Assembly: GCA_944548615.1 (NCBI GenBank)
Contig: OX155979.1
Span: 14,165,597-14,229,596 of the forward strand
Direction of reading: 5' to 3'
Length of the DNA stretch: 64,000 nt
Source of the DNA: Micropterix aruncella
Lineage: Eukaryota; Arthropoda; Insecta; Lepidoptera; Micropterigidae
The notes beneath the pieces are model-generated. The model ran no database searches, was not told the origin of the DNA, and saw only the letters and a program-made list of their open reading frames with translations. Position numbers and translations under genes: made by a program. Of this stretch, positions 45,990 through 58,774 are shown piece after piece (the stretch's first letter is position 1; each line of letters starts with the position of its first letter).

Positions 45990-46836
45990 ACAAGTTAGAA
46001 ATGTCGACTTTTTTTCACTTTTTCGGCTTTCTCATATTTATTCATAATTATCTAATTGTTTTACAAAATGAGATTTCAATATTCTATATACGAAATTTCA
46101 ATGCGATCATTGCACAGTTATTTTTAAGCTATTGCATAGCTTTTATCGCGGGCCTGCCAGCGCGGCGACCGAATGAAGAAATTTCTTAACGAAAATTAAT
46201 TATTTTAAACTGATAATTACGTCTAAACGAGTACTGCTTACGATTCGAAAAAAATATATGTTAAACAAGAACATTTTCCTAATATCTTAGCTTTGAATAT
46301 TTTATATTTTGTTTATATTACATAGTGTAATTAATTTGTGAAATTAGGTCTAACCGAACACAAAAACGACTACTACGCAAATACTATCTGGCGTATTATT
46401 ATGAAACCTGCACCATTTTAAAGATAATTTAATTATCTATCTTTTTATCTACGATTTTTTTCGAATATTCCGTTTTTTTTTGCTTTATCGAATAAAAAAT
46501 TCGTGCGCGGCGCTCTATCGGAAGACGTTTAAATTATTCCGAATCATTTGCTTTCGCAGCCGCAAATGATTCGGAATAATATCAACGTTTTCCGATAGAG
46601 CGCAGTTATCTAATATCAGAAAAAATAAAATAAATAAATAATTATAATTGCATAAGTTGTTAAAAATGCTATGCAATAGCTTTACCGCGGCAGTCCCCGA
46701 GAGCCACGCGTATTTTTTTTTAATGATTGCTATAGTAGTTCCATAGTTATAGTACTTTTTGTCGAGCGCGGCGATATTGCAAGAAATTCCAATAAATTGC
46801 CGCGGTCTGCCGTGAAATTATGCCGCTACTCGAAGG
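45990..46836 (+). mobile_element. TTAA-type repeat with nested hairpin element
   Basis: The sequence matches 6330-6580 and 57130-57305 plus 58582-58658, and ends 'ctactcgaaggg' before TTAA (46837-46840). The hairpin element copy 3 interrupts it. The left end was not located. Confidence 0.6.
46126..46712 (+). mobile_element. Hairpin-bearing 590-bp element, copy 3
   Basis: Inserted into 'cagttattattttt' of the repeat above; the empty site is present at about 6457-6480. Confidence 0.85.
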
Positions 46837-47094
46837 GTTAAAAGAAATTATCTACCTTAAACAAAGTGACAGCCTAGTTAGGTCTTTGACTATCAAAAAT
46901 TACAATGATTGTAAGTTGAAATGAATAATTCATTTGAATTTCAATTTCAATACACCCTCGTGTGTGGCTTTGGGAATATTCCAAAAAACTGGGGAATATT
47001 TCCAAAGCGGCAACCCGATCTCGAAACTAGTTGTATAAGCAAATATGAAAGTTCCTCGGCGAATACATAGGCACTTGTTTACACTTAATCGGAT

Positions 47095-47161
47095 ATGTTT
47101 GCTAAGATGTTCCGAAGTGCGACGATTCTTCTAGTGATAACCATTACGTCAGTTAAACCTT
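47095..47161 (+). CDS. Trypsin-like serine protease, exon 1 (signal peptide)
   Basis: ATG at 47095 encodes MFAKMFRSATILLVITITSV, a basic start and hydrophobic core typical of a secretory signal peptide, ending KP. The donor is CCTT|GTGAGT. The exon is 67 nt and ends in phase 1, matching the next exon. The start was chosen because it is the only ATG giving a signal peptide in phase; a second Met is four codons in. Confidence 0.75.
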
Positions 47162-47249
47162 GTGAGTGTTCGGTTTTTGTGCTCTGAGTCAAGAGTATGT
47201 TATAAGCTTTCGTGAGTTTTATAAACTTTCGTTGTTTATGGTTTCGCAG

Positions 47250-47379
47250 ATAGATTTAGTGGTAATAGTTTGATACCCGAGACATGCGGTAAATCGGGCA
47301 GTTCTGACCGAATAATAGGAGGAAAAGAGACCGCTTTAGACGCGTATCCTTGGCTTGTTCTAGTCGAATATAATATCAA
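47250..47379 (+). CDS. Trypsin-like serine protease, exon 2 (activation site)
   Basis: The acceptor TGGTTTCGCAG follows an 88-bp intron; the donor is ATCAA|GTAAGT. Residues RFSGNSLIPETCGKSGSSDR form a short propeptide with one Cys (likely bridging to the catalytic domain), then IIGGKETALDAYPWLVLVEY. Cleavage at R|IIGG would generate the active N-terminus. No full clip domain is encoded between signal and activation site. The catalytic domain resembles those of insect clip-domain proteases acting in melanisation, Toll or clotting cascades; its substrate is unknown. Confidence 0.9.
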
Positions 47380-47424
47380 GTAAGTGTATATAATTATATT
47401 TTTTTGTTCATAAAAACATGTTTG

Positions 47425-48757
47425 GGAGCTAACGGGCCCATGATGGGTTGGCCACGAAGACCCATGTGTTCAGGGTCGGTCATACTCACGGGTCAACACC
47501 CATCCGACGGCCTCCACGCACGGGGTGCGAACCTGGGTAGGACTCTGGCCCTGGTCAGTTTCCCCCGGGAATCAAACCTCTGGCGCTCCTGGACGGTCTG
47601 CGCACCGAATCGATTGTGCACTCCGACTAACATATTGAGATGTCAACCACAACGGGCGAACCCGTCACCGCAGGACGTTTTAACGATTCATCTTTCTATC
47701 GACCGTGCAGTGAGCGTAGAAGACTTTGGACATTACAAATCCGACGTCTAGCTACGCCACAACCCGCAAGAGACCAACGCCTTTACCGCGAGATAGCCAG
47801 TAATGTTACCTGGCGGGCCGACACTCGCGCCCTTGCTTCCAATTGTGACCAGATTTCTCCGGTCTCTCGATTGGTTCCGAGTTCGAGGTCGCTTGTGCGG
47901 TCCTCTCCCTTACGAAGCGGTGAAACGGTGTACACCGAATCTATCGCGGACCAAGGCGTCCTTTGCCCGACTCTGAACCGGGATCGGATGGCCAATGGTC
48001 ATTTCAAGAGCAGTCGCCGTAAGGTAGGCAACCACCCCCGCTCTATAGGAAACAATACAGTTCCCAGACTCCCCCGACTGTTAGTCGGAGAGCACAATCG
48101 ATTGGCTTGCGCCGCTCGGTGCGTAGACCGTCCAGGAGCGCCAGAGGTTTGATTCCCAGGGGAGACTGGTTGACCCAGTGTCCTACCCGGGCTCGCACCC
48201 CATGCGTGGAGGCCATCGGATGGGTGTTGACCCGTGAGTGTGACCGACCCTGAACACATGGGTCATCGTGGCCACCTCATCATGGGCCCGTTAGCTCCCA
48301 TGACTCCGACTAACAGTCGGGGGAGTCTGGAAGCTGTATTGTTTCCTATAGAGCGGGGGTGGTTTCGTACCTTACGGCGACTGCTCTTGGAATGACCATC
48401 GGCCATCCGATCCCGGTTCAGAGTCGGGCAAAGGACGCCATGGTCCGCTATAGATTCGGTATTCACCGTTTCACCACTTCGTAAGGGAGAGGACCGCGCA
48501 AGCGACCTCGAACTCGGAACCAATCGAGATACCGAAGAAATCTGGTCACAATTGGTAGTAAGGGCGCGAATGTCGCCCGCCAGGTAGCATTCCTGGCTAT
48601 CTCGCGGTAAGACGTTGGTCACTTACGGGTTGTGGCGTAGCTCGACGTCGGATTGTTTTGTCCAAAGTCTTCTACGCTTATGCAGGTCGATAGAACGACT
48701 AATCGTTAAACCTTCCTGTGGTGACGGGCTCGCCCGTTGTAGTCGACACCTCAAGAT
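47425..48757. repeat. GC-rich family: unit interrupted by an inverted unit
   Basis: Forward 5' half 47425-47632, reverse full unit 47633-48302, forward 3' half 48303-48757. ACTCCGACTAACA occurs at 47620-47632 and 48303-48315, a 13-bp direct duplication at the same internal site as in the 7908-9258 copy, but with a C where that copy has T. It lies 45 bp inside intron 2 of the protease gene. Confidence 0.85.
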
Positions 48758-48929
48758 GTTCATAAAAACAACAATTCTATGATATTGTGTACACCTAGAG
48801 TGTTCAGCCTTACCTAGAACTGTGTACACCTAGAGTGTTCAGCCAGACGGCCAGTTGTTAGTTGTAAACAATGTGTATTTTTAACAAACTTAAAAAAGGA
48901 GGACGTTATCAATTTCGGTTGTCTTTTTA

Positions 48930-49260
48930 AAAAAATGTTTGTTACTTCAGAACTCTGCCATTTACATTACATTTTCGTCGTGTCCAATTGACGGCTAAAG
49001 ACCGCTCTTGTACGTGTCAAAATAATTGGGATAGGTAGTAAGTCTCGTTACTACCCTTTACTGAACATACATAGGTAGTCAAGAATTAACTACTAAATTG
49101 TCAAACTATAAATATAAATAATCAAAATAGATGCCTAATATTTGAAGTCGTTAGTAATTCGAGAAGATACGTAGTAAAATTATTCTATATTCAAATTGTC
49201 AGTAAAATTTTAAATAATGAAATTAAATCTACGTTTTGCATTTTAAACTAAAAGTACAAA
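48930..49260 (-). mobile_element. Fragment of the large TIR transposon, second copy
   Basis: The reverse complement aligns with 16990-17480 (shared 'caagagcgg', 'caattggacacgacg' and 'ctattttgattattta' blocks). It is diverged and has no TIR. Confidence 0.6.
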
Positions 49261-50054
49261 TATAAGACCATATAAAATAATCAGACGATAAGGCTCTACT
49301 CTTTAAGTAATTTAAACGGGTACAATATTTAAAAAATCATGGCCCTCAAATTCAGCCAGATTATAGAAAGGGTGGCCTATCAGCATTTCCTTTTTTTAAA
49401 TATAATGTCCTCCAGCTGTTTAAATTTTGTGGGGGAGTAGATTATAGAATTTAATGCTAAGGTACAAGTAGCTTTTCTGTACTTTTGCCAGTCGTATTCG
49501 GAGTCGTAGTCGTATTTATGAACCAATTTGAAAATTTCATTTTTTATTTGAAAGGATATACTTCCAGATTGGTCCCATTTTTATCAAAATCCTGTTTTGA
49601 TGATGCGATCCATGAGGAATTGAGGGAACTCCTCAAATATTATCATATGAAGTTGAAAATGTACATGTTGATTTAATTCAGATGACAATGGTAAACATTT
49701 TTATTATGGTAAACATGACCCTGGGTTGGCTCCCGAGACACGAAATTTTGAATATTCATTCAGTTACGATAGCCCGATCTAAGTTTTACCATATCATGGC
49801 TGCTGCGCCCAGGGTTGGCTCCCGACGAGGAGACGCCTTACCAGTCAACAGCACAGACACGAAATTTTGTATATGTATTCAATTACGACAGCCCGTTCTA
49901 AGTTTCATCAAGACAGGACTGCGGCATCCAAGGTTGGGTTCCAACGAGGGAACTCCTCAAGATCAATAGCACAGTCACTATTTTTTGTATACGCATTCAA
50001 TTATGATAGCCAGTTCTAAATATCGCCATAGCATGGTTCCTACACTTAAAAAAA
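49261..50054. other. Non-coding sequence with a short direct repeat
   Basis: Three diverged copies of a 100-bp block ('agacacgaaattttg(a/t)atat', 'agcccg(a/t)tctaagttt') lie at about 49735-50035. No gene was seen. Confidence 0.4.
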
Positions 50055-50770
50055 ATGTTGGGCCACAAGAACTACTTTGTTCTCGGATCGGCTCAACTCC
50101 CCATTCAGTTCCTATTCAGAAGCCTCCTCGTGTGTAAGGCTACTTCGGGTAAGACTCTCGCGTCTCAGGCCATACGGCTGGTGGACCGGTTTCTCCTGGT
50201 GGGATTGCATCCAGGCGCTACTGAAGGGTTTGCGCACTGTTCGGCGACGCCTATCGGTTGTGTACTCTGACTAATTTCTGAAGGAGTCTGAAGACTATGG
50301 AAATATACTGTCTGCTAAGCAGCGGGGGTGGATGTCGACCTATCGAAACCACTCTTGAAATGACCATTAGGCTACCTGAACCTGAATTCAGAGCCGGGCA
50401 AAAGATGCCTTTGGTCCGCGATAGATTCAATCCGAATCGCCGCTGAACATACGGCATGTAGAGGTTGCGCAAGTGACTTCGAACCTGTGACCAGTCGGGA
50501 GGTTGGAGGTATCCTGAAGGTTAATTCCAGACGGAGATATCCTTGCAATACTGGTAGACTGGGGGCAAAGCTGTACCCTCTAAGTACCTTTCCCGGTGCC
50601 TCGCCATAAGGCGTTGACCTCTGGTGGGTAGGTGGCGTAACTAACTAGACAGTGGATTGCTTCTCGTCCCAAGGCTTCTGCGCTCACCTCACGAGAGACA
50701 GAACGATCTAATATCGTTAAAACTTCCTGAGAAGACGGGTTCGCCGTTGTAGTTTACAGCTTTAGTTGTT
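50055..50770 (+). repeat. GC-rich family, second subfamily, full unit
   Basis: Collinear with 35560-36290. It has the same order of landmarks as the main subfamily (accession blocks 'gacggtttgcgcac', 'gcagcgggggtggatg', 'gtccgcgatagattc', 'gacgggttcgcc') but is about 25-30% diverged. Confidence 0.7.
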
Positions 50771-50912
50771 CCACTTGGGGAATCGTGTTTTCTCCAGTTT
50801 GAAATCGTGTCCTCGTAGATGATGCATGTGGCCCCGCTTAAAGATTGAAGATACCTCTCAATGAGACCACACCCATGATCCGACGATTCTTGAGTGTAGG
50901 CAGTTGCAATCT

Positions 50913-51583
50913 GTCTGGGAGCTAATAGGACCATGATGAGATGGCCACGATGACCCATGTGTTCAGGGTCGGTCACACTCACGGGTCAACACCCATCCGA
51001 TGGCCTCCACGCATGGGGTGCGAACCTGGGTAGGACACTGGGTCAACCAGTCTCCCCTGGGAATCAAACCTCTGGCGCTCCTGGACGGTCTGCGCACCGA
51101 GCGGCGCAAGCCAATCGACTGTGCTCTCCGACTAATAGTCGGGGGAGTCTGGGAACTGTATTGTTTCCTATAGAGCGGGGGTGGTTGCCTACCTTACGGC
51201 GACTGCTCTTGAAATGACCATTGGCCATCCGATCCCGGTTCAGAGTCGGGCAAAGGACGCCTTGGTCCGCGATAGATTCGGCGTACACCGTTTCACCGCT
51301 TCGTAAGGGAGAGGACCGCGCAAGCGACCTCGAACTCGGAACCAATTGAGAGACCGGAGAAATCTGGTCACAATTGGAAGCAAGGGCGCGAGGGTCGGCC
51401 CGCCAGGTAACATTACTGGCTATCTCGCGGCCTCGCGTTGGCTTCTTGCGGGTTGTGACGTAGCTGGACGTTGGATTGTTCTGTCCAAAGTCTTCTACGT
51501 TCACTGCAGGGCGACAGAACGAGAAAATCGTTAAAACGTCCTGTGGTGACGGGCTCGCCCGTTGTAGTTGACACCGCAAGTTG
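50913..51583 (+). repeat. GC-rich family, complete uninterrupted forward unit
   Basis: The best reference unit, 671 bp, from 'tgggagctaataggacc' to 'gttgtagttgacaccg'. It is rich in complementary blocks (gcgggctc/gagcccgt, actaatagtcgg, ggtccgcg/cgcggacc). It has no A-rich tail, TIR or recognisable protein. Confidence 0.8.
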
Positions 51584-51811
51584 TCTGGGGCAGTCTTTCC
51601 GAATATCCCAGCTTTTTAAAACCCATTAGCATCTTGGTCGCTCTGCGCTGGACTTTCTCGAGGAGATCCTCATCTTTACAAAGTAATGATTCCATATCTG
51701 GAATTCAGCAGGTTTTATACAATGGTAAAAATAAGACTGATTTGAGATAGTGAAATGATTTGCGGATGAGGTACATGATAAATAAATAAATAAATGATTG
51801 TGTTGACTTTT

Positions 51812-52452
51812 TCAATACTAATATTATAAAGAGGTAAAGTTTGTGAGGTTGTAGGAAGTAATATCTGGATCTACTGAACCGATTTTGACAATTCTTTTAC
51901 CAATAGAAAGCCACGTTATTTGTGAGTTTCATAGGTTATATATTAATCCCAAAACTTAAAAGACTTTTTTGTAGTAGTCGGATTTGCAAAGTAAGTCGGA
52001 GAAATAACGGTGGAATGAAAACGTTTCTTACGAACGCTGCCTTAACGATGAGAGATATATGATTGAGTTTCAGAGAAAAGTTGTAGAGCTTGATAATGCC
52101 TACAAAAAATTCAGCGACAGCATATGTCTAACTTTTATATTTAAGTCACAAAAAGTAGTTTTTCATATTAAAAAAATAATTTTAATCGTTAGGTCATGTT
52201 TATTGGTCATATTATCAACAATTATGATTTTTTATCAAAATAAGTAAATTTATCGTCTTAAGTGTTTAAAACAAAAGACTTTCCCTTTTACTGCATATAA
52301 TTTTCCTTTTACTGCATAAATGGTTAAAGGGATAATACGACATAGGTATGGAAATAAATCATAGCACACAGTACTAACCGAACCACACTGATAATTTCAT
52401 CACAAGTAAAAATGTTGACCCACGCCCAATGAAATGGGCACGGGTCAGCTAG
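51812..52452 (+). mobile_element. Non-autonomous Helitron
   Basis: 5' TCAATACTAATATTATAAAG and 3' GGGTCAGCTAG followed by T. An imperfect hairpin (ACCCACGCCC...GGGCACGGGT, 52418-52445) lies 7 bases before the CTAG end. The preceding base is T and the next is T, close to the usual A/T insertion. No Rep/helicase frame is present. Confidence 0.8.
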
Positions 52453-53296
52453 TACACGATATGTGTAATGTGCTCACCACACTTTAGAACGCTTACTATC
52501 GTGTAACCATTAATTTATAACCAAACAAAAAGAAACACGACACTAAAACGATATTTAAAAAAAAAAAAATAATGGACGCCACCACAATATAGCGAATAAC
52601 TGAAACTTTATTCAACATAACAAACAATACCCACTGCACACTCAGCAAACAATTATCTCGGGTCGTGGATTTGGGGTGTAATGTCACTGGATGTGGCCCA
52701 CAGGAAATCTTTTACAAATACGCAAAAAAAGAAAAAAACAGATGTTCTATAATTCCGCCCCTTCTCAGGAGCACACTTCACTCCGTTACAGCGGCAGTCG
52801 AGCAGTTTCTACTGTCACAATCCGACATCATCCTACAAAAACGTAAATTAATGCAATAATGAGAGCAGGAATCCTTGTGGCATCGATGCGTAATTTAATC
52901 CATTACAATTAGGGACATTACACATCACATTAGCAGCAATAAGAGCGGAAACGGAGGTAAAAGAGAAATTAAGCAGAGGTGCCGCCCGCTGAAGCAAACG
53001 AAAGAAATCCGTCAGATCTCAACGATCAGCGTCGGAAATTGAACCTAAATGAAAGAAAATTGCTTACCAAAAATTCGACGAGCAGTCTACATTAAAAAAA
53101 ACTCCTTCAACTCGGCATTAAACATAAAATAATTTAATAGTTTTAAAAAAAACAATAAAAACACGCTTTTATAAATGCACGTAAAAACCAAAAAAACGAC
53201 TATTGTATCAGAACAACGACATCTTATCTGTAAACGTATCTTTGCAAAACCATAATAAACTATGAAAAGATTGTACACATATATATCGTTGTTACA
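52453..53296. other. AT-rich non-coding sequence
   Basis: No gene or recurring repeat was recognised. Confidence 0.35.
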
Positions 53297-53525
53297 AGAC
53301 CTTTCTAACAAGTCCAAACACGGCTATGATACGATATTCCATCATGGAATGCTAGTGCCTATCTTCCGGCTTCATCATCAGACCTTGAAACCTAATCGTG
53401 GTCAAAGTTCATTCCAAGACTTTTCTAACAAGTCCAATCACAGCTATGATACGATGTTCCATCATGAAGTTCCAGTTCATATCTTCCGACTCCATCATCA
53501 GATCAGTTCGACAGTACCATATTAT
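53297..53525. repeat. Two-copy tandem repeat, 120-bp unit
   Basis: 'agacctttctaacaagtcca' at 53297 and 'agacttttctaacaagtcca' at 53417. Both continue with 'gctatgatacgat(a/g)ttccatcat' and 'tctt(c)cg(g/a)ct(t/c)catcatcag'. The unit looks like a dispersed lepidopteran repeat. Confidence 0.8.
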
Positions 53526-54179
53526 TGTATTGTCATCAGAACTACATACAGCTGCCAATTTTCATGACGCTACGATCCTTGGAAGATGGTTAAATTAGTT
53601 ACCTTAGATTCCATTACATAGTTACATACAGGTCGACCTAATAAAATCGTGTTAAAAACGGCTGGCGAATCGCCGCCCTCTTCTTCTTTCTTTTCCTTGT
53701 GGCAATTCCACGCAGCTAGGGTGCTGGTGATTTTGTGCCAGTTTGTATGTATTGTTGACGGGAGGATGACTACTGTTAATGTTAGTACCTACAAAAAAAA
53801 AACAAAAAGGAAGGGACATCACAATTGCATACACAGAAGACAACATAGAGACTAAAAACATAACAGAATATTAGGGGAATATTTTGGAGGAAGAAAAAGG
53901 AGAAGGGTCAGGGTAATAGAGAAGTGCTTCTGGGGGCAGCGCCGCTCCCCACCGCCCCCCGAGAGCAGCCCCCCCCCCCCCCCCGGCATCGGCCGCACCG
54001 GGAATGTGTCGCCCATTGACCGCAAGCTACTGCCAAAAACTCGCCCTAATCAGCGACTTTTTCCACGGCCAACCTCGACAACGGGGCCACATTTCCATCG
54101 GCCTGACGTCACAAGGCGGGTCCGATCCCGGAGCAGCGAACGGAAGTGGCCACCCCCAGAAGGCATTTCGGAATATGGG
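53526..54179. other. Non-coding sequence with a poly-C run
   Basis: GC-rich around 53930-54170 with a C run at about 53971-53984. The open frames there are unsupported. Confidence 0.35.
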
Positions 54180-54660
54180 TTAAATGGCTAAATGATTTAG
54201 GTTAATGAATTTAGCGATGACTCGATAAATTTTAATGGAATTGGACGCCAGAAGGATATCGATTTTGGTAGGGAGTTCGATTTTCAATTGAATGAGATTA
54301 GGAATGAACGAAGGAAAGTTGTTAAGGAGAGGGCAATTAAAGAAGAGGTGATCCACGGTGCAGATATCAAATCCACAATCACACTGTGGGGACGGAATTA
54401 CGTTTATACGATATAGGTGTGCGGGCGTTGAGCAGTGGCCTATGCGTATTCTGCAAATTGTGGAGATCTCTTTCCGCCTGAAAGGTTTTTTAAAGCCGCC
54501 CTCATACACTTCCGACCTCGAAATATTGACAGCTCTTGTGTCGCCCATAAAGCGTAGGGTTCAACCCAAAACTCGTCTGCTTCTATAAAATAAGCCCATT
54601 CACGACAGTGTGAACGAAGTTGCACAGCTCTACCTGTCAAATATGACATTTGTTAGAATG
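54180..54660 (-). pseudogene. LINE ORF2, C-terminal zinc-binding remnant
   Basis: The minus strand reads RKEISTICRIRIGHCSTPAH, then CDCGFDICTVDHLFFNCPLL, the C-terminal CxC...H..C block of an RNase-H-type LINE common in insects. It is preceded in another frame by a short remnant (54440-54649). Confidence 0.75.
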
Positions 54661-54899
54661 TCGCAATAGGAATTCGCGATTTATATTAAATATTAGAGAA
54701 ATATTCACCAACACACCAAAACAACGTCAGGAATTGAAAACAAGGCGAAACCACGAAATTACGGCTATAAGGAAACGGATACCGCGACCGCGCGAATACA
54801 AAAGCGATTTTTGTTACAATCGTTATGCGCAGATCCTTTTGCATTAGGTTAAACTTAGATGTGAGATATAGCTTTCAAACAAATAAGCTCACCGGTTTG

Positions 54900-55074
54900 A
54901 TTTAATAAATATAGCGTTATATGATTACTATAAATATACTCAGGGCCATATTACTTTAACAGGCTACCAGAAAGTTTAAAAACTATTCAAGTGGAAAGCT
55001 TATTGAAAAAGTTACTTAAAGAATTCTTATTAGACAAAGCTTTTTACTCGATCGATGAGTTTGTTAATTTTAAA
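54900..55074 (+). pseudogene. LINE ORF2 C-terminal remnant
   Basis: YYFNRLPESLKTIQVESLLK, then DKAFYSIDEFVNF, ends at TAA (about 55072-55074). A 3' UTR and (AAATTG)n tail reach about 55376. Same family as 31750-32030. Confidence 0.7.
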
Positions 55075-55479
55075 TAATTTTTCAAATTTTTTGGTCATTT
55101 TTTTGACAATTTTAAGTAGCATTTTTGAATTATTCTGACTTTTCTGATTTTAATTTCTTGATTATTTTTATCAATTATTTTAATTTGTGGTTTTAGTAAA
55201 TAAATTTTAAAAATGATTTGGATGCCCTAAAAGCAATAAAGAAGTAACTGTATGTACGTGGTGATAAATTTAAATATTGTAAAAACGAACTAATATACTG
55301 TAATTTAAATGTACCTAAATATTAAGTTTCTACAATCTGTTAAGATTTTTTGGAAATAAATTGAAATTGAAATTGATTATTATTATTTAAAAAATATATG
55401 GCAGAGGCTTTTTCCCTTGCCAGAGATTTAAAAAAAAATAATTATAAAAAAATATTAAATCCTCTCCTTTTAATTTCAG

Positions 55480-55587
55480 AAATTCCAATGTAATATATCC
55501 TCTTTGCGGAGGGTCCTTGATAACAGCGAGATACGTTCTAACTGCTGCCCATTGTCTTTCGATTGATCAGTCTCTTTATGGACCGCC
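55480..55587 (+). CDS. Trypsin-like serine protease, exon 3 (catalytic His)
   Basis: Acceptor CTTTTAATTTCAG, donor CCGCC|GTAAGT, 108 nt, in phase with exon 2 after an 8.1-kb intron. NSNVIYPLCGGSLITARYVL is followed by TAAHC, giving the catalytic His and the conserved disulfide Cys, then LSIDQSLYGPP. It has all the hallmarks of the N-terminal beta-barrel of a chymotrypsin-fold protease. Confidence 0.92.
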
Positions 55588-55639
55588 GTAAGTAGTACAT
55601 TTATATTCCATTAGGTACATATTGACAATTGGGCGGTGT

Positions 55640-56290
55640 CGATTACGACGGGCGAACCCGTCACCCCATGCTGGTATAATGATATTAGGGAGTTAATGGG
55701 CCCTTGCTGAGTTGGCCACGAAGACTCATTCTGTTCAGGGTTGGTCACACTCACGGGTCAACACCCATTCGACGGCCTTCACGCATGAAGTGCGAGCCTG
55801 GGTATGACCCAGTGTCCTGTTGGACTGTTTTGTCTCCAAGTCTTCTGAGCTCACTCCAGGGAAATAGAACGACTAATCGTTAAAACTTCCTGTGGTGACG
55901 GGCTCGCCCGCTGTAGTAGACAACCCAAGTTGGTATAATGATATGTGATCGTTCTTTTAGCCGTGGGATGAGCGTAGAAGACTTAGAGACAATACAAATC
56001 TACTGTCTAGCTATGCCAACATGCCCGAAAGAGGCCAACGCCTTACGGCGAGGCACCGGGAAAGGACCTACCCAGAGGGCAGCCTCGCCTCCTGCCTAAC
56101 AGTTTTGGAAGGATATCTCTGTCTGAAATTTACCATCAGGATAAGTCCTTTCTCTCGACTGTTTACGGGACCGAAGTCGATTACGCGGCATCTACCTGTT
56201 GTATTTCAGCGGTAATTCAGAAAGAATTTATCGCGAACCTGGGCGTCCTTTTCCCGTCATACTACTCGGGATCAGGTGGCCGATAGGACG
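55640..56290. repeat. GC-rich family, rearranged fragments
   Basis: A forward 5' fragment (55688-55815) is fused to a forward 3' end (55818-55935), then a reverse second-subfamily piece follows (55940-56290). It starts 50 bp after exon 3. Confidence 0.65.
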
Positions 56291-56752
56291 TTTATTTTGG
56301 GTCTTTTTTCTTGGGTCTGGTTCAATTACCAATCGGTTTTATATGTACTTTTTAGAAACATGAGTGTTGAAAACCCTGCTTCAAACTTCTAGGTCATGAC
56401 GAAATACGTTAGAAATTGTATCGCTTGTTCTACTAAAGCTGGGTAGGTACTATTGACAACAAGCATATATATCTAACACATATCTAAAAATCTATCAATG
56501 ATACTCTCTCGAATATGTGTCACATGACTGTTCAGTTATTGAGTCGACATTTGAATCCAATAAATTTGTGTCGGATTCTATATTAATCGTAAAGGTAAAT
56601 CACTTAAATCTACGCTTGGTTGCTGATGATTGGAGGAAAATATTTCTTTATCTGTCTGCAGTCCTAGCAAATATTTATCCGAGCTCCGGGCAGTAAATCA
56701 CGTACCACGCCATTTGATCATTTACGAGTATGATTTGGTTTAATGGTGTTAA

Positions 56753-58658
56753 CCCTTGGAAAGGCCCTTCGGCTACGTAACGAACAAATTTGGTTGCACA
56801 TCAGAACACCGTTGACTACGTAACGCACAGTAATATTATTTTCTAATTCGAACGCATTCTAAAACCCATACCAAATATTTCATTATTACCATAGATACAT
56901 AGAAAACCGCTAGAATAATTTTGCGCTTCATTTCGCGAATATTTCTGGTAAAATTCCATTGTGAAACATAATTTTTTTTTTTCGAGAAATCATCAAAAAT
57001 TTTATTGGTTTTATGAGATAATATCGAAATACTTTTGTATGTAAATAAGCAAAACGAAATATTACCTTCGATAGAGAATTTAATAAAGATCACGATAGTA
57101 TTTACAATTTCTAAATAGAGTTCCGTATTTTTCCGTAAGACAAGTACAAGTTAGAAATGCCGAGTTTTTTTCACTTTTTCGAATTTCTCATATTTATTCA
57201 TAATTATCCAATTGTTTTACAACATGAAATTTCAATATTCTAGGTACAAAATTTTAATGCGATCATTGCACAGTTATTATTTTTATGCTTGCTATAGTAG
57301 TTCTGTAACGGACCTTAAGTCCACTACATACGATCAACAAATGCATCGATTTCCAGTGAAATCCACTTACACAATTCAGCTATTATTTTGACTCGTGCAG
57401 CTATGAATCAGCACGATGAAACAATACTTTTACTCAGAATATTTCAAATTGCATCATTTCACGGCCTATATAAACCGTCCAAAAAGCAACCAAATTATCA
57501 TTCCCCGAGTGATCACCTTCCCCCAAGGTTGCGACGGCATATTCGGCACTCTCTCTCATGAGTTAGGTCAACGAGTTAGGTCCTCGGTTTCCTTTCCTCA
57601 TTCTCCCTGAGTCTCGAAGCATCAACTTGCGGTGTCAACTACAACGGGCGAGCCCGTCACCACAGGACGTTTTCTCGTTCTATCGCCCTGCAGTGAACGT
57701 AGAAGACTTTGGACAGAACAAATCCAACGTCCAGCTACGTCACAACCCGCAAGAAGCCAACGCCTTACCGCGTGATAGCCAGAGTTACCTGGCGGGCCGA
57801 ATCTCGCGCCCTTGCTTCCAATTGTGACCAGATTTCTCCGGTCTCTCGATTGGTTCCGAGTTCGAGGTCGCTTGCGCGGTCCTCTCCCTTACGAAGCGGT
57901 GAAACGGTGTGAACCGAATCTATCGCGGACCAAGGCGTCCTTTGCCCGACTCTGAATCGGGATCGGATGGCCAATGGTCATTTCAAGAGCAGTCGCCGTA
58001 AGGTAGACGACCACCCCCGCTCTATAGGAAACAATACAGTTCCCAGACTCCCCCGATTGTTAGTCGGAGAGCACAGTCGATTGGCTTGCGCCGCTCGGTG
58101 CGCAGACCGTCCAGGAGCGCCAGAGGTTTGATTCCCAGGGGAGACTGGTTAACCCAGTGTCCTACCCAGGCTCGCACCCCATGCGTGGAGGCCATCGGAT
58201 GGGTGTTGACCCGTGAGTGTGACCGACCCTGAAACAGAATGGGTCTTCGTGGCCAACTCAGCAAGGGCCCATTAGCTCCCGAAGCATCAGTCTGTAATCC
58301 CACAGACTCGAGCCGTGCCCAGTACAAGATACTAGGAGCCCACATACAATCCTCATCCACTCTCCTACATAACCGCCGTCGCGCAACCCTCGCATCTCGA
58401 TAAATTAATCCGGGCACTCGTTAATTTGGCAAGCGTTATAACTGGCAATATTCAATCGATTAAATTAATTAATATCTTCAGCTTCATCAAAACCGCCTTT
58501 AAATACGGAGATAACTCGTAAGTTGACACCACCACCTCACATCGAATAATTTGGAGTCTTGTGAGGGGTGGTCCCTCACAGTTCCATAGTTATAGTACTT
58601 TTTGTCGAGCGCGGCGATATTGCAAGAAATTCCAATAAATTCTACTCTACTCGAAGGG
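56753..58658. mobile_element. piggyBac-like TTAA element with nested GC-rich unit
   Basis: TTAA at 56749-56752, then CCCTTGGAAAGGCCC. The right end is 'ctactcgaaggg' followed by CTAA (a one-base change from TTAA) at 58659. 57130-57305 and 58582-58658 are the two sides of one repeat matching 6330-6580. The interval between is an insertion that includes a GC-rich unit. No transposase is present. Confidence 0.6.
57630..58280 (-). repeat. GC-rich family, full reverse unit
   Basis: From 'ggtgtcaactacaacgggcg' to 'gggcccattagctccc'. Nearly identical to the unit at 50913-51583. Confidence 0.8.
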
Positions 58659-58774
58659 CTAAACAACAAGGAGACAATGCTGCGACCCGTTATTTTATTT
58701 TCGTGTTTGGGTCGTGACCCACCATTTGGAAAACGCTGTAGAAAGTCATTTAAAGAAATGTTTACTATTAACAG

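Noticed and set aside
53398..53598. Open frames over the 120-bp tandem repeat
   Set aside because: Two overlapping frames stay open through a repeat unit of length divisible by three; no gene evidence.
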